Of a stretch of DNA of 64,000 nucleotides, positions 37,264 to 47,612 are shown piece by piece. Position numbers and translations under genes: made by a program. The DNA comes from Acinetobacter calcoaceticus. Its GTDB lineage: Bacteria; Pseudomonadota; Gammaproteobacteria; Pseudomonadales; Moraxellaceae. Position 1 is the first letter of the stretch, and each line of letters opens with the position of its first letter. The stretch lies in assembly GCF_900520355.1 (NCBI RefSeq), contig NZ_LS999521.1, forward strand, positions 3,348,001 through 3,412,000. Reading direction: 5' to 3'. The notes under the pieces are model-generated. The model made no database searches. It was not told the DNA's origin and worked only from the letters and a program-made list of their open reading frames with translations.

Positions 37264-38375
37264 GATGAACTACGAATAATTTCTTTAGATTTAGCTTCTT
37301 CAAGCTCTTGGACACGTTGACGAACCATTGTTTCGATTTCATCAACCAATTGATCGGTATCGATTAAATGGCTTTTCTCACCATTACGATAAACCAATGA
37401 ACGAGGCGCTGCCCCGACCACTCCGATATCTGCTTCTTTCGCTTCGCCCGGGCCATTTACTTTACAGCCAATCACGGACACGTCCATTGGAGTACGAATA
37501 TCTTCTAAACGTTTTTCCAAAGATTGCATCACCTGAATAACATTAAACTCTTGGCGTGAACAGCTTGGGCATGCAATGAAGTTAATGCCATTAGAACGCA
37601 AACCAAGTGATTTCAAAATATCAAAACCAATCTTGATTTCATCCTCTGGTTCGGCAGCAAGCGAAATACGCATCGTATCGCCAATGCCTTCCATCAACAA
37701 ACCGCCCAATGCGATCGCCGATTTAACCGTACCCGTACGATAAATACCAGCTTCGGTTACGCCAAGGTGTAATGGATTGTCAATTTGTTGAGAGAGTAAA
37801 CGATAAGCATCCATTGTTAAAAACACATTAGATGCTTTTACGCTTACTTTAAATTCATGAAAATCAAGACGGTCTAAAATATCGATATGGCGTAGTGCTG
37901 ATTCAAGCAATGCCTGACCTGTAGGCTCACCATATTTTTTTTGTAAATCTTTTTCTAAAGAACCCGCATTAACACCAATACGTATAGAAATGCCATGATG
38001 ACGCGCCGCAGCAACGACTTCACGAACTTTCTGGTCGGATCCAATATTACCTGGGTTAATGCGTAAACAGTCTGCACCATAATCTGCAACTGCCAAAGCA
38101 ATTCTATGGTCAAAATGAATATCGGCAACCAATGGTACTGAAACGCGCTTACGAATTGCGCCAAATGCCTCAGCAGCCTCCATAGACGGGACCGAAACAC
38201 GCATAATATCAGCACCTGCTTCGACGCAACGCTCAATTTGAGCCACTGTTGCATCAACATCGCAAGTTTCAGTGTTTGTCATACTTTGCACACTAATAGG
38301 TGCATCGCCACCGACATACACCGACCCAACACGGATTTTGCGTGTTGGTCGACGTTTAATTGGGTTCTCTATCAT
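37260..38375 (-). CDS. ispG: 4-hydroxy-3-methylbut-2-en-1-yl diphosphate synthase IspG
   Basis: IspG (GcpE) carries out the penultimate step of the methylerythritol phosphate isoprenoid pathway with a 4Fe-4S cluster. Cluster ligands are visible in [12 protein letters not shown] and in [13 protein letters not shown] chose the ATG at 38375, giving 371 residues, which is the size I recall for Acinetobacter IspG; an upstream TTG at 38387 would add four residues. It overlaps hisS by four bases. Confidence 0.95.
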
Positions 38376-38396
38376 TGTATCGCTCAACTCATGGTA

Positions 38397-39188
38397 TTAG
38401 CGGGATAAACGGAATTCAGCTTTACCGTTTACCGTATATGGAGACAATGAAATCTGTTCTTGGTTTAAGCTTAATGACACAGCAGTTGCATCATCAAGAC
38501 GGATCTGGAATGGTGACTCACCATTTAAATTTAAAGTTGATGACTGACGACCAGTCGCCAAAACTTTACCTGTTGCATCCACAATATGAACAGAAGTTGG
38601 TCGGTTAAAGTTTAGCACCAATTGATCACCCACTGTTGAGGTGGTATCTCCTTTCATAGGTAAAACTTCAACATTAGATTGATTTACTTTAGGTAAATCA
38701 GCATCTTCTTTCTTTGAAGTCCATTTTTGAATACCCATAACAATCAATGACACAACAGCAATAACCAAAATTGCAAGCAGTGCGCGCTTTAACCATTTTT
38801 TGTTACGATCACTATTAGAACCAGGGAGTTTACCCATGATTTTAATCGGTGAATTATTTAAGGCATGGTTCGGTAAAAGTCCGGTATCATTTGCATAAAT
38901 CTCATCGAAGCGCTGAATAATTGCCGTCGCATCTGTATTTAGATATTTCGCATATGAACGGTAATAACCCTTGATAAAAGTCGCTTCTGGTAATGACTTA
39001 TAATCATCTTGCTCTAAAGCAGTTAGAGTTTTAACTGGCATGTTTAAATCTGAGGAAACTTGCACTAACTCTTTATTTTGAGCAACCCGAATTTGACGTA
39101 AATACTCACCAGGACGTTGAATATTTCCTAAAGCAGAAGTCGGTAAGCTTGAGCCAGTTGGCTGCTGTGAATTAGGATTTATTTCCAT
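38397..39188 (-). CDS. rodZ: RodZ-like cell shape protein
   Basis: RodZ links the MreB cytoskeleton to the cell wall elongation machinery. An N-terminal Cro/CI-type helix-turn-helix (about residues 27-90; GEYLRQIRVAQNKELVQVSSDLNMPVKTLTALEQDDYKSLP) precedes a membrane helix (about residues 138-158). The C-terminal periplasmic DUF4115 domain follows. At 263 residues it is shorter than the E. coli protein (337), mainly in the linker. It overlaps the pilW end by ten bases. Confidence 0.9.
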   Translation of the reverse strand: MEINPNSQQPTGSSLPTSALGNIQRPGEYLRQIRVAQNKELVQVSSDLNMPVKTLTALEQDDYKSLPEATFIKGYYRSYAKYLNTDATAIIQRFDEIYANDTGLLPNHALNNSPIKIMGKLPGSNSDRNKKWLKRALLAILVIAVVSLIVMGIQKWTSKKEDADLPKVNQSNVEVLPMKGDTTSTVGDQLVLNFNRPTSVHIVDATGKVLATGRQSSTLNLNGESPFQIRLDDATAVSLSLNQEQISLSPYTVNGKAEFRLSR

Positions 39189-39979
39189 ACGGCCTCAGTA
39201 CTATACTGTAATTGCAAATAACGTTGATATTCTGGACTTTCCGGGAACAAGGCACGTAATTGGTTTACTAACACTTGCATTCCCATTTTATCCGCATTGG
39301 CTCGAGCCACTCTTACACCAATCCAAAGTGCTCTTGCACCCTGATTTTTCTGCCCCACTGTACGAACATATTGCTCATACATTTGTGTAGCAGCCGGAAT
39401 CTGCTGCTGCAAATAAAAAATTTCCGCTAACTCTAACATTGAAATATAAGAGTCGCGGTTAGCAAGGAGTGATTGTTTGAATGTTTTTTCAGCATTCGCA
39501 ACATCACCCAATTTTAAATAAATACGCCCCAGATTTTCTAACGCCTGATAGCGTTGGTCATACCCTAATGTTGTGCCAGCAATACGAAATTGCTCGATCG
39601 CATCATTATAGCGTTCCATTTGGTATAAATAAGTACCATAATTATTATGTGCTTGAGCATTATCTGGTTCAGATGAAATTGCTCGTTTAAAATAATGTTC
39701 TGCTTTTTCTAAGTTCGGCTTACTACCTTCTTGCTGTAGTAAAATACCCATCATCATATTTGCCGTTGCATCACGGCTATCTACACTTAGAGCTTGATCA
39801 AGCGCTCGCTTTGCTGAATCCAAGTCACCCGAACGGATATGTTCAGCAGCAAGTTGTGTACGCACCTTTACCGCTTTTTCTGGGTCTTTTTTTTGCACAT
39901 GCGTTGTTTGGCAACCACTTGCCAAAAGCGCAACTGCAACCCCCATACAAAATACCGTTTTTAACTTTGGATTACTCAA
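39179..39979 (-). CDS. pilW: Type IV pilus biogenesis/stability lipoprotein PilW (PilF)
   Basis: PilW/PilF is the TPR lipoprotein pilotin that sends the PilQ secretin to the outer membrane for type IV pili (twitching motility and DNA uptake in Acinetobacter). The signal ends in LLASGCQ. Five or six TPR units are visible (about residues 40-230; AHNNYGTYLYQMERYNDAIEQF and similar). The 266 residues fit. The rlmN-pilW-rodZ order is conserved in related genera. Confidence 0.93.
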   Translation of the reverse strand: MSNPKLKTVFCMGVAVALLASGCQTTHVQKKDPEKAVKVRTQLAAEHIRSGDLDSAKRALDQALSVDSRDATANMMMGILLQQEGSKPNLEKAEHYFKRAISSEPDNAQAHNNYGTYLYQMERYNDAIEQFRIAGTTLGYDQRYQALENLGRIYLKLGDVANAEKTFKQSLLANRDSYISMLELAEIFYLQQQIPAATQMYEQYVRTVGQKNQGARALWIGVRVARANADKMGMQVLVNQLRALFPESPEYQRYLQLQYSTEAVWK

Positions 39980-39994
39980 AGCCTGCCCTCAATT

Positions 39995-41230
39995 TTACCC
40001 TTGTGTACGCAAAATCTCTTGACGCTGTGTGACTTTTTTCTGCCACTGTTCAGCACGACGCGTTCTATCAGCCACTTGACCGACTAACTGTCCACATGCA
40101 GCATCAATATCATCACCACGTGTTTGACGAATCGTACACACAAATCCAGCATCAGACAAAGTTTTTTGGAACGAGATAATTCGATTTCGGCTTGAGCGAC
40201 CATATGGTGCATGCGGGAACGGATTAAATGGAATTAAATTAATTTTACTTGGTAAGTTTTTTAATAATTTAATCATTTGCTGTGCATGTTCAGGATAATC
40301 ATTTACACCCTCTAACATCACATATTCAATGGTCACATGTTTACGTGAACTTTCATTACCATCTTTGGCAATATAACGCTGACATGCAGCAATTAACTGA
40401 GCCAATGGATATTTTTTATTAATTGGTACTAATTCGTTACGTAATTCATCGTTTGGTGCATGTAAAGAAATTGCTAAAGCAACATCAATGTCTTTTGCAA
40501 GTTGATCAATTTTCGGTACAACACCCGACGTTGATAAAGTCACACGGCGCTTAGACATGCCATAGGCAAAGTCATCAAGCATAATCCGCATTGAGCTTAA
40601 TACGGCATCATAATTGAGTAATGGCTCACCCATACCCATCATCACGACATTGGTCACTGAACGTTCACGCTCAGCAACAGGCACTTCTTCCATATAAGAA
40701 TAGTTTGCCATCCAGAGTTGTCCAATGATTTCATCTGGCGTTAAATCGCGTTGGAAACCTTGTTTACCTGTTGAACAAAATGAACAGTCCAATGCACAAC
40801 CCACTTGTGATGAAATACACAAAGTTTTGCGTAACCCTGTTTTATCTTCTGCAGGAATTAATACGGTTTCAACCAAAGAACCCGCACCATCGCCCACACG
40901 AAAAACCCACTTACGTGTACCATCTTTTGAATAGTGACGGTGAACAACTTCAGGAGCCTTGACTTCACAAATCTGTTCAAGCTTCTCACGTAATTTTCCT
41001 GAAATATTGGTCATTTCAGCAAAATCAGTAATGAAGTATTGATGTATCCATTTCATGACCTGACCGGCACGAAACTTTTTTTCGCCAATATCTTCAAAGA
41101 ATTTTTCTAATTCCGGACGAGACATGCCGAGTAAATTCACTTTATTTTCGGCAGCAGGCATGACCAGCGTGGACGAAGATTGCTGCTGTCCATCAAGATT
41201 TTCAGATGAAACGACCTCTGCAGAACTCAT
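39995..41230 (-). CDS. rlmN: Dual-specificity rRNA/tRNA methyltransferase RlmN
   Basis: A radical SAM methylase that modifies C2 of A2503 in 23S rRNA and A37 in some tRNAs. The 4Fe-4S motif CxxxCxxC is in [15 protein letters not shown], and the second conserved Cys is near the C-terminus ([11 protein letters not shown]). The 411 residues include an N-terminal Ser/Gln-rich extension of about 25 residues before the usual start region ([13 protein letters not shown]). Confidence 0.95.
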   Translation of the reverse strand: MSSAEVVSSENLDGQQQSSSTLVMPAAENKVNLLGMSRPELEKFFEDIGEKKFRAGQVMKWIHQYFITDFAEMTNISGKLREKLEQICEVKAPEVVHRHYSKDGTRKWVFRVGDGAGSLVETVLIPAEDKTGLRKTLCISSQVGCALDCSFCSTGKQGFQRDLTPDEIIGQLWMANYSYMEEVPVAERERSVTNVVMMGMGEPLLNYDAVLSSMRIMLDDFAYGMSKRRVTLSTSGVVPKIDQLAKDIDVALAISLHAPNDELRNELVPINKKYPLAQLIAACQRYIAKDGNESSRKHVTIEYVMLEGVNDYPEHAQQMIKLLKNLPSKINLIPFNPFPHAPYGRSSRNRIISFQKTLSDAGFVCTIRQTRGDDIDAACGQLVGQVADRTRRAEQWQKKVTQRQEILRTQG

Positions 41231-41302
41231 GTGTATTTACCTAAACCATGTCAAAAAACTGAAGATATTGTTCAAGAATCAAACAATATTCTCTTGAGAG
41301 AA

Positions 41303-41340
41303 TAAAAAAACCAGATAAGTAGTATACCACTTATCTGGTT
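41303..41340 (-). terminator. Terminator after ndk
   Basis: A perfect 12-base stem (AACCAGATAAGT with ACTTATCTGGTT) around an 8-base loop. On the minus strand it is followed by a seven-T run. It ends ndk, so rlmN has its own start further along. Confidence 0.92.
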
Positions 41341-41353
41341 TGAATGCTTTCGA

Positions 41354-41785
41354 TTAACGAGTGCGTGGGCAGATCTCGTTGTCAGCAAAGAAGTAAGCAA
41401 TTTCACGCTCTGCAGAAGCAACTGAGTCAGAACCGTGAGCAGCGTTTTCATCGATGCTTACAGCAAAGTCAGCACGGATCGTGCCAGGAGCTGCTTCTTT
41501 AGGGTTTGTAGCGCCTAAAATTTCACGGTGTGCAAGAACTGCATTTTCGCCTTCAAGAACAGATACTACAACTGGACCAGAAGTCATGAATGCAACTAAG
41601 TCACCAAAGAAACCACGTTCTTTATGCTCAGCATAGAAACCTTCAGCATCAGCTTGAGAAAGGTGTTTCATTTTAGTCGCAACAATTTTTAAACCCGCTT
41701 TTTCAAAACGAGCAAAAATATCACCGATGTGGTTTTTAGACACTGCATCAGGTTTTACGATAGACAAAGTACGTTCAATAGCCAT
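41354..41785 (-). CDS. ndk: Nucleoside diphosphate kinase
   Basis: Ndk transfers the gamma phosphate between nucleoside triphosphates and diphosphates. The 143 residues match. The active His lies in [16 protein letters not shown], and [12 protein letters not shown] is the standard start. AAGGAGC precedes the ATG. It stands alone, ended by a strong terminator. Confidence 0.98.
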   Translation of the reverse strand: MAIERTLSIVKPDAVSKNHIGDIFARFEKAGLKIVATKMKHLSQADAEGFYAEHKERGFFGDLVAFMTSGPVVVSVLEGENAVLAHREILGATNPKEAAPGTIRADFAVSIDENAAHGSDSVASAEREIAYFFADNEICPRTR

Positions 41786-41898
41786 GAGTGGCTCCTTTAT
41801 TTTAAGATTTAAACTTTAAAAAATTTGCCGCATTATACCGATGTCATAGGCAATAATCAGCTTTGAATGTGTAAAAGTTGCGATTTTTTCTACTGTTT

Positions 41899-42099
41899 TT
41901 AGCGAACTTCGTCTATCCAGGCCATTTGGATCCCTTCTAGCAATCCTTCTGTCGATTTATTTGGGTCATCACTGAAATCTGGTAATGCACATACCCATGC
42001 ATGTAAATCGGTAAAACGGATCCATTGCGGATCAACTTCTGGATGTGCTTCCGACAATTCAATCGCAATTTCAATCGTATCTGTCCAACGTAAGCCCAT
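41899..42099 (-). CDS. iscX: Fe-S cluster assembly protein IscX
   Basis: A small acidic protein of 66 residues that binds IscS and iron and tunes cluster assembly. MGLRWTDTIEIAIELSEAHPEVDPQWIRFTDLHAWVCALPDFSDDPNKSTEGLLEGIQMAWIDE carries all the conserved segments of the family. It stands apart from any isc operon, next to ndk. AGGAGC precedes the start. Confidence 0.93.
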   Translation of the reverse strand: MGLRWTDTIEIAIELSEAHPEVDPQWIRFTDLHAWVCALPDFSDDPNKSTEGLLEGIQMAWIDEVR

Positions 42100-42198
42100 A
42101 GCGGCTCCTATCTGTTTAATCTGCTAAATCACGAACTGTGTACTTTAGCAAATCCACAAACCTAATCGATAGCTTAAGCTGATAAAAATTACCGATGT

Positions 42199-42756
42199 TT
42201 ATAAAGCGATGTTCAATAGCGGAGCCATAAAAATAATCATACTTGCGACTGCCGCACCAATGAGCGCACCGACAATCACATCACTTGGGTAGTGAAGACC
42301 AAGCACCATACGAGACAATGCGACAAGCACCATGAAGGGAAACATCGCCGCAAGCAGCGCGGGCTGGATATAACCTAAAACAATTGTGACCATCACGGCA
42401 TGAAGTGTATGGCCAGATGGAAAGCTAAAATGATCAAGTGGTCTTTCACCGAGCACAATTACCTGATGCACCTGATAAGGACGCGGTCGCGTTGTTTTAT
42501 GTTTTAAGAATTTATAGATCGCTGTCCCAACAGAACCACCTAATAACAAGTAGATGATTTGCAGGCCATAGGTAATGCCTTGCATCCCCCACACGATTGC
42601 CAGCATGAGATACCAAAATGGACCATCACCCACACGACTGATGATTTTAAAAAAAAGAGCAACACGTTGTGAGTGAGAGAAATTATTAAGATATAAACAG
42701 CCTCTCAAATCTAAATCGAGTATTTTTATTTTTGCATTCTTAAGTTTCATGGTCAT
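42199..42756 (-). CDS. PAP2 family phosphatase
   Basis: A 185-residue membrane phosphatase of the PAP2 superfamily. All three motifs are visible: KHKTTRPRP, SFPSGHTLHA and SRMVLGLHYPSD, spread over five or six membrane helices. Substrates in this family include phosphatidic acid, undecaprenyl diphosphate and phosphatidylglycerophosphate. It lies 18 bases after a glycosyltransferase gene and is likely co-transcribed with it, which hints at an envelope lipid or glycan substrate. Confidence 0.9.
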   Translation of the reverse strand: MTMKLKNAKIKILDLDLRGCLYLNNFSHSQRVALFFKIISRVGDGPFWYLMLAIVWGMQGITYGLQIIYLLLGGSVGTAIYKFLKHKTTRPRPYQVHQVIVLGERPLDHFSFPSGHTLHAVMVTIVLGYIQPALLAAMFPFMVLVALSRMVLGLHYPSDVIVGALIGAAVASMIIFMAPLLNIAL

Positions 42757-42774
42757 TCTCCTATTTTAGGATAC

Positions 42775-44079
42775 TTAGGTGAAGTCCTCCAAGGGCTCCT
42801 TCACTACCTGATAAAATGCCTGCTCCAATTGCTGAACCGGAAGTTGCCAACCGCTTTGCTGTACTTTATGACAGGCTTGTACGCCCATTTCTCTAAGTTG
42901 TTGTACTGAAGGAAGCTGATAAATTTGTTGTATAAAGTGGTTTTTTTGTCCAAGTGGGCTTAACCAGCCATTCACACCATGGGTTAAATATTGATGTGCA
43001 CATGCATAATCATACGCGATAACGGGCAAACCGCTTGCCATCGCCTCTAAAACTACGTTACCAAACGTTTCAACTTGACTCGCAAATACGAATACATCTG
43101 CACTCGCATAGGCAGCTGCCAAATCTTGACCTCTCAGACTTCCAGTAAAGATAACACCCTTCGCTTCAGGCAATGACTTTAAACGAGCAAAATCTGGGCC
43201 ATCTCCCACAATCACTAATTTAGTTTTATGTGGAGGAACAGTTTGTAAGTTGGCATAACTTTCAATGAGCACTTGCACTTCTTTTTCTGGTGACAAACGC
43301 CCCACATAGAGCATAACGCGCGTATTCTCATCGGCGTCCCATTGTTTTCGCAAATTTTCAGAGCGATGCTTTGGTGAAAATCTTGTTGTATCTACGCCGC
43401 GCCCAACAACAACCAACGGGCAAGTAATACCAAAACCACGTAACGCTTCTTGTGTATCTTTACTCGGCACACAGGTCACTTGAGTATTGTTGTGAAACCA
43501 GCACAGGTATTTTTGAATCGGTTTTACTAAAAAAGCCAAATCGAAGAATCGACTAAAATCTTGAAAGGGTGAATGAAAGCCGCTAGAAACCGGAATAGCT
43601 TTTGCTTTTGCGGCCTGCATGGCAGTTAAACCTAAAGGCCCTTCTGTCACAATGTGGACTACATCCGGCACAAACTTTTCAAAAGCTTTCGATACTTTTA
43701 AATATTGTGGCCAACCAAACTGCAAAGTTGGATATTTCGGAATAGCCTGCGACATCACCAAACATTCTTGCTCTGGCGTAAAGTCATGACATTTTGCTTT
43801 TTGTTCTGGGCGAATCAATAAAATCTTATGCCCCTGTTTTTGTAAACCTTGACATAATTGTAATAATGAAAGTGCCACGCCATTAATTTCAGGTGGCCAT
43901 GTTTCGGTAACAATCGCAATTTTTAAACGTGGGCGAACCAAATCGTGCAATGAATGCGTATTGGATATCTGCTTTTGTTTAAAAAAGAATTGGAAGCTTT
44001 CAGGAAGTTGCTGTTGTTTTAATAGTGCTGTCGCGTATGAGCTTTGCATAGCGCCATCCATCAATGTATTTATTTTCAT
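42775..44079 (-). CDS. Family 4 (GT-B) glycosyltransferase
   Basis: A GT-B enzyme of 434 residues with a Rossmann donor domain. GRLSPEKEVQVLIESYANL and the ASADVFVFASQVETFGNVVLEAMASGLPVIAYD signature identify the GT4 family, which uses nucleotide sugars (often mannose or glucose). N-terminal region: TETWPPEINGVALSL, close to glycolipid mannosyltransferases such as PimB/MgtA. An extra N-terminal segment of about 50 residues precedes this. It pairs with the PAP2 phosphatase. The acceptor is not known. Confidence 0.88.
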   Translation of the reverse strand: MKINTLMDGAMQSSYATALLKQQQLPESFQFFFKQKQISNTHSLHDLVRPRLKIAIVTETWPPEINGVALSLLQLCQGLQKQGHKILLIRPEQKAKCHDFTPEQECLVMSQAIPKYPTLQFGWPQYLKVSKAFEKFVPDVVHIVTEGPLGLTAMQAAKAKAIPVSSGFHSPFQDFSRFFDLAFLVKPIQKYLCWFHNNTQVTCVPSKDTQEALRGFGITCPLVVVGRGVDTTRFSPKHRSENLRKQWDADENTRVMLYVGRLSPEKEVQVLIESYANLQTVPPHKTKLVIVGDGPDFARLKSLPEAKGVIFTGSLRGQDLAAAYASADVFVFASQVETFGNVVLEAMASGLPVIAYDYACAHQYLTHGVNGWLSPLGQKNHFIQQIYQLPSVQQLREMGVQACHKVQQSGWQLPVQQLEQAFYQVVKEPLEDFT

Positions 44080-44148
44080 GCTTAAAGATTAAGCAGTTTT
44101 TTTGACACTTTGATGATAAATGCATGACAGTTTACTGACATGAAAAAT

Positions 44149-44176
44149 AAAAAAGCACACTGATGACAGTATGCTT
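44149..44176 (-). terminator. Terminator after prc
   Basis: A ten-base stem (AAGCATACTG with CAGTGTGCTT on the minus strand, one mismatch) around ATGA-like loop, followed by a T-run. It lies between the prc stop and the glycosyltransferase start. Confidence 0.85.
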
Positions 44177-44198
44177 TTCTCTTAAAACTTAATAACGC

Positions 44199-46382
44199 TT
44201 AGCGATTTTGCAATTTTGCATAGTCCATGAGTACATTTGCAGCTTCAGTCACAAAAGTTTCCTCTTCTGGCAATGCAGGACGTTGTGAAGCTTTCATTTT
44301 AGCGCGAGATTCAGCTAGAGCATCTAATGAAGCTTGATAGCTTTCCCAGTTTGCAAAAGGCTTTTGACCACTTGCTGCACGGCGTTCATTTTCTGCGTCT
44401 AGAGTCTGTTTCTCTAAAGCAAGTAATTCCGCACGGCGCTTATCAATATCAAGTACAACTTGCTTTTGCTCACTTGTAGCCTTAGCAATTGCAGTACGTT
44501 TATTCAAATATTTAAACTGCGGATCAGCACTTACACGTTGTTCAGAAAATTGAGATAACTTTGTGACATAAGGTTGAACAGAACCTTCACGTTTAAATGG
44601 CGCTGTAGGAATAGTGTCCCACTTCAACGCATTCTTCGATTTACGCTCACCAAACTCTTCGTTGTAGATATCGACGAGTTTAATGTCAGGCACTACACCT
44701 TTATTTTGTGTACTACCACCGGTAATACGGTAGAACTTACGCTGAGTTAAAGTCGCTTGACCGTATGCCAGAGTATCAAGTTGTACCTGAGCTGTACCCT
44801 TACCAGTTGTTGTACTACCAATAATAATACCGCGCTCATAGTCTTGGATTGCAGCAGAGTAAATTTCACTTGCAGATGCAGATGCCAAGTTCACCATGAC
44901 AGCAAGGGGGCCAGTGTAAATTTGTTGACCACCATCGTTATCTTCAAAAACGCTTACGTTGCCATTACCATCACGAATTTGGACTACTGGACCAGACTTG
45001 ATTACCTGACCAAGCATACGTGCAACTTCTTCTAATGAACCACCTGGGTCATTACGCAAATCAATGATAATACCTTCTACTTTCTTCGCTTTTAACGCTT
45101 CAAAAGCATTTGCAGTATCTTCAGAAACTGAACGGTATTGTTGGCCCGCGCGACGTGAACGATAGTCAAAATAGAAAGATGGAATTTCAATCACACCCAA
45201 CAGATGCTTTTTACCATCGCGGTTAACTTCAACTGTACGTGAACGGACACCTGCATCTTCTTCTTGAATCACATCACGCACTAACGTCACATTACGCGCT
45301 TGACTCATTGATGCTCCAGCACCAAGAAGTTTTAAAGTTACTTTCGTTCCGCGTTTACCACGAATGAGTCCCACAATTTCAGAACTTGTCCAACCAACCA
45401 CATCAATCATTTTCTCGCCCCCTTGAGCGACACCAATGATTCGATCTCCTGACTTCACTTGACCAGACTTACTTGCAGGACCGCCTTCTACAATAGTTTC
45501 AATCTTGGTGTAATCTTCGTTGCCACGCTCTGGACGAATCGATACCCCAATACCTTCTAATTGCAAAGTCGTTTGGCGATTAAGTTCTATCGCATCAATT
45601 GGCGGGTAATAATTACTATGTGGATCATAGGTCGCCAACATTGCATTTAATGTTTTGTCCAAAACATCATCGCTTTTCACACGACTAATTCTTTCAAGCT
45701 GACGTGTATAACGTTTAGTTAACGTCTGAGCTGGTGTTAAATCTTCTGGGCCAGTTAAGTCTTGACCATCAGCAAGTGAAGGATTCTCTTTAAGCGCTTT
45801 TTGTTTAGCCTGCTCTTCTTCACGGCTAATGGTTAAGTTGATTAACTGTGAAGCCAACATTTTGCGCCAATGATTTTGTTGCTCAGCCGTAGTTTTGAAA
45901 TACGGTGCTTTTTCACGATCAATTTCAATATAGCTATTTGGCTGTTTTAGATTTTGCTGCTGTTTCAACTCAGTCAACATGAACTCATAAAATTGTTTTA
46001 AGCGTTCACGATATTGCTGATGAATTGCAAATGGCCCCGTTAAATTCCCCGATTTTAATGAAGCACCGAAATTTGAACCGTATAGTTTTTTATAGTTTTG
46101 AACTTCAGTGTCTAAAAATAATGAGTGATCTGGATCAAGGCTGTCTAAATACATATCTAAAATACGATTTGATGTTGTCGCATCCAGACGCATATTTAAA
46201 TAATGCTGCCGATCAACTAAAGTTGCCAGTTGGCGGGCTACCAAAGCCTGTTCTTGCGTTGGCTGAATCGATTGAGAAACCACAGCAGTATTCGTTGCTG
46301 CTCTCGCTTCGTTCATCGTATGAGAGAAGAATAAACCGCCAGTCGCGATCGCTACTGCACAAGCTATAGTTTGAAGTTTCAT
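44199..46382 (-). CDS. prc: Carboxy-terminal processing protease Prc (Tsp)
   Basis: A periplasmic S41A protease that trims or degrades envelope proteins, including peptidoglycan hydrolases. The protein of 727 residues opens with a signal peptide (cleaved after EARA near residue 28), then a PDZ domain (about residues 250-330; the GEKMIDVVGWTSSEIVGLIRG region), then the protease core. The catalytic Ser is in NLASASASEIYSAAI and Lys in TTGKGTAQVQ. A C-terminal DUF3340-type tail follows. Length fits Prc of gammaproteobacteria. Confidence 0.95.
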   Translation of the reverse strand: MKLQTIACAVAIATGGLFFSHTMNEARAATNTAVVSQSIQPTQEQALVARQLATLVDRQHYLNMRLDATTSNRILDMYLDSLDPDHSLFLDTEVQNYKKLYGSNFGASLKSGNLTGPFAIHQQYRERLKQFYEFMLTELKQQQNLKQPNSYIEIDREKAPYFKTTAEQQNHWRKMLASQLINLTISREEEQAKQKALKENPSLADGQDLTGPEDLTPAQTLTKRYTRQLERISRVKSDDVLDKTLNAMLATYDPHSNYYPPIDAIELNRQTTLQLEGIGVSIRPERGNEDYTKIETIVEGGPASKSGQVKSGDRIIGVAQGGEKMIDVVGWTSSEIVGLIRGKRGTKVTLKLLGAGASMSQARNVTLVRDVIQEEDAGVRSRTVEVNRDGKKHLLGVIEIPSFYFDYRSRRAGQQYRSVSEDTANAFEALKAKKVEGIIIDLRNDPGGSLEEVARMLGQVIKSGPVVQIRDGNGNVSVFEDNDGGQQIYTGPLAVMVNLASASASEIYSAAIQDYERGIIIGSTTTGKGTAQVQLDTLAYGQATLTQRKFYRITGGSTQNKGVVPDIKLVDIYNEEFGERKSKNALKWDTIPTAPFKREGSVQPYVTKLSQFSEQRVSADPQFKYLNKRTAIAKATSEQKQVVLDIDKRRAELLALEKQTLDAENERRAASGQKPFANWESYQASLDALAESRAKMKASQRPALPEEETFVTEAANVLMDYAKLQNR

Positions 46383-46573
46383 AAATTCTTAATACTTCCT
46401 TGGGTGTTCCTATCTTACATGCTCTGTTTTCGATATGAACTAAGCAGATTCAAAATCTTAACCAACTAAATTGTTTATACCGTGTAGTTTTATCATATTC
46501 TGTACTGACAAAATGTAGCAAAACATTGCAAAATTCGCTTATTGTTTTTTATCAAAATTCAAATGGAACCAAT

Positions 46574-47593
46574 ATGATTGGCGCATTGATGCTGGATATC
46601 GCCGGCACAGAACTTACTCAAGAAGATATTGAACTATTACGCGCTCCGCAAGTCGGTGGCATGATTTTATTTGCACGAAATATTGAATCTCCACAACAAG
46701 TCCGTGCTTTAACAGACCACATGCGTCAAATTCGTCCAGATATTTTAATTGCTGTCGACCAAGAAGGTGGTCGAGTTCAGCGCCTAAGATCTGGTTTCAC
46801 CTTATTACCAGCCATGGGCCGTTTTGGTGAACTCTATATTACCCAACCTCAAAAAGCACTTGAGCTAGCTGAACAGTGTGGTTGGCTCATGGCAACCGAA
46901 GTCCTTGCTGTCGGTATCGATTTTAGTTTTGCACCAGTTTTAGACCTCAATGCCATTAGTGACGTGATTGGTGACCGAGGTTTCTCTAAAAACATTGAGG
47001 ATATCGCACCACTTGCTGGCGCATTGATGCAAGGCATGAAAAAAGCCGGAATGGCAAATACAGGCAAGCACTTCCCAGGTCATGGTTCAGTGAAAGCAGA
47101 TTCTCATGTCTCAGCTGCAATTGACAGCCGTAGCTATGACGAAATCTATAATCATGACATGCAAAGCTTTATCAAGCTCATGCCTCAGCTTGATGCACTT
47201 ATGCCTGCACATGTCATTTATGATCAGATTGACCCAAATCCAGCTGGTTTTTCTCCTTTCTGGATTCAAGAAGTTCTACGCAACCGTTTGAAGTTTGATG
47301 GTGTACTTTTCTCTGATGACTTAAGTATGCAGGCCGCGTGTGTAGCAGGTGGTGCAGATGCACGTATTCAAGCCGCGCTTTCTGCGGGTTGTGATATGGG
47401 GCTTGTGTGTAATGACCGTAATGCGGCATGCACAGCACTAGAAGGTATCGAAAAACTTGCGCTACCAAACCAAGAACGTTTAGAACGTATGCGTGGTCAA
47501 ATTCCACAAATTCAGATTGGTGAAACCTTATCGCTTGGAAATGAGTGGCAAGCTGTCAGAACAGCCATTGAAGAGTTTAAAAATTCATTCTAA
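46574..47593 (+). CDS. nagZ: Beta-N-acetylglucosaminidase NagZ
   Basis: NagZ is a cytoplasmic GH3 enzyme. It cleaves GlcNAc from anhydromuropeptides in cell wall recycling and, in some species, feeds AmpC induction. The motif KHFPGHGSVKADSH carries the His-Asp acid/base loop and the nucleophile Asp lies in FSDDLSMQA. I chose the ATG at 46574, just upstream of MIGALMLDIAG, which gives 340 residues, the usual NagZ length; the upstream in-frame start adds 16 atypical residues. Confidence 0.95.
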   Translation: MIGALMLDIAGTELTQEDIELLRAPQVGGMILFARNIESPQQVRALTDHMRQIRPDILIAVDQEGGRVQRLRSGFTLLPAMGRFGELYITQPQKALELAEQCGWLMATEVLAVGIDFSFAPVLDLNAISDVIGDRGFSKNIEDIAPLAGALMQGMKKAGMANTGKHFPGHGSVKADSHVSAAIDSRSYDEIYNHDMQSFIKLMPQLDALMPAHVIYDQIDPNPAGFSPFWIQEVLRNRLKFDGVLFSDDLSMQAACVAGGADARIQAALSAGCDMGLVCNDRNAACTALEGIEKLALPNQERLERMRGQIPQIQIGETLSLGNEWQAVRTAIEEFKNSF

Positions 47594-47612
47594 ATTATGG
47601 ATACGTGCAAGC

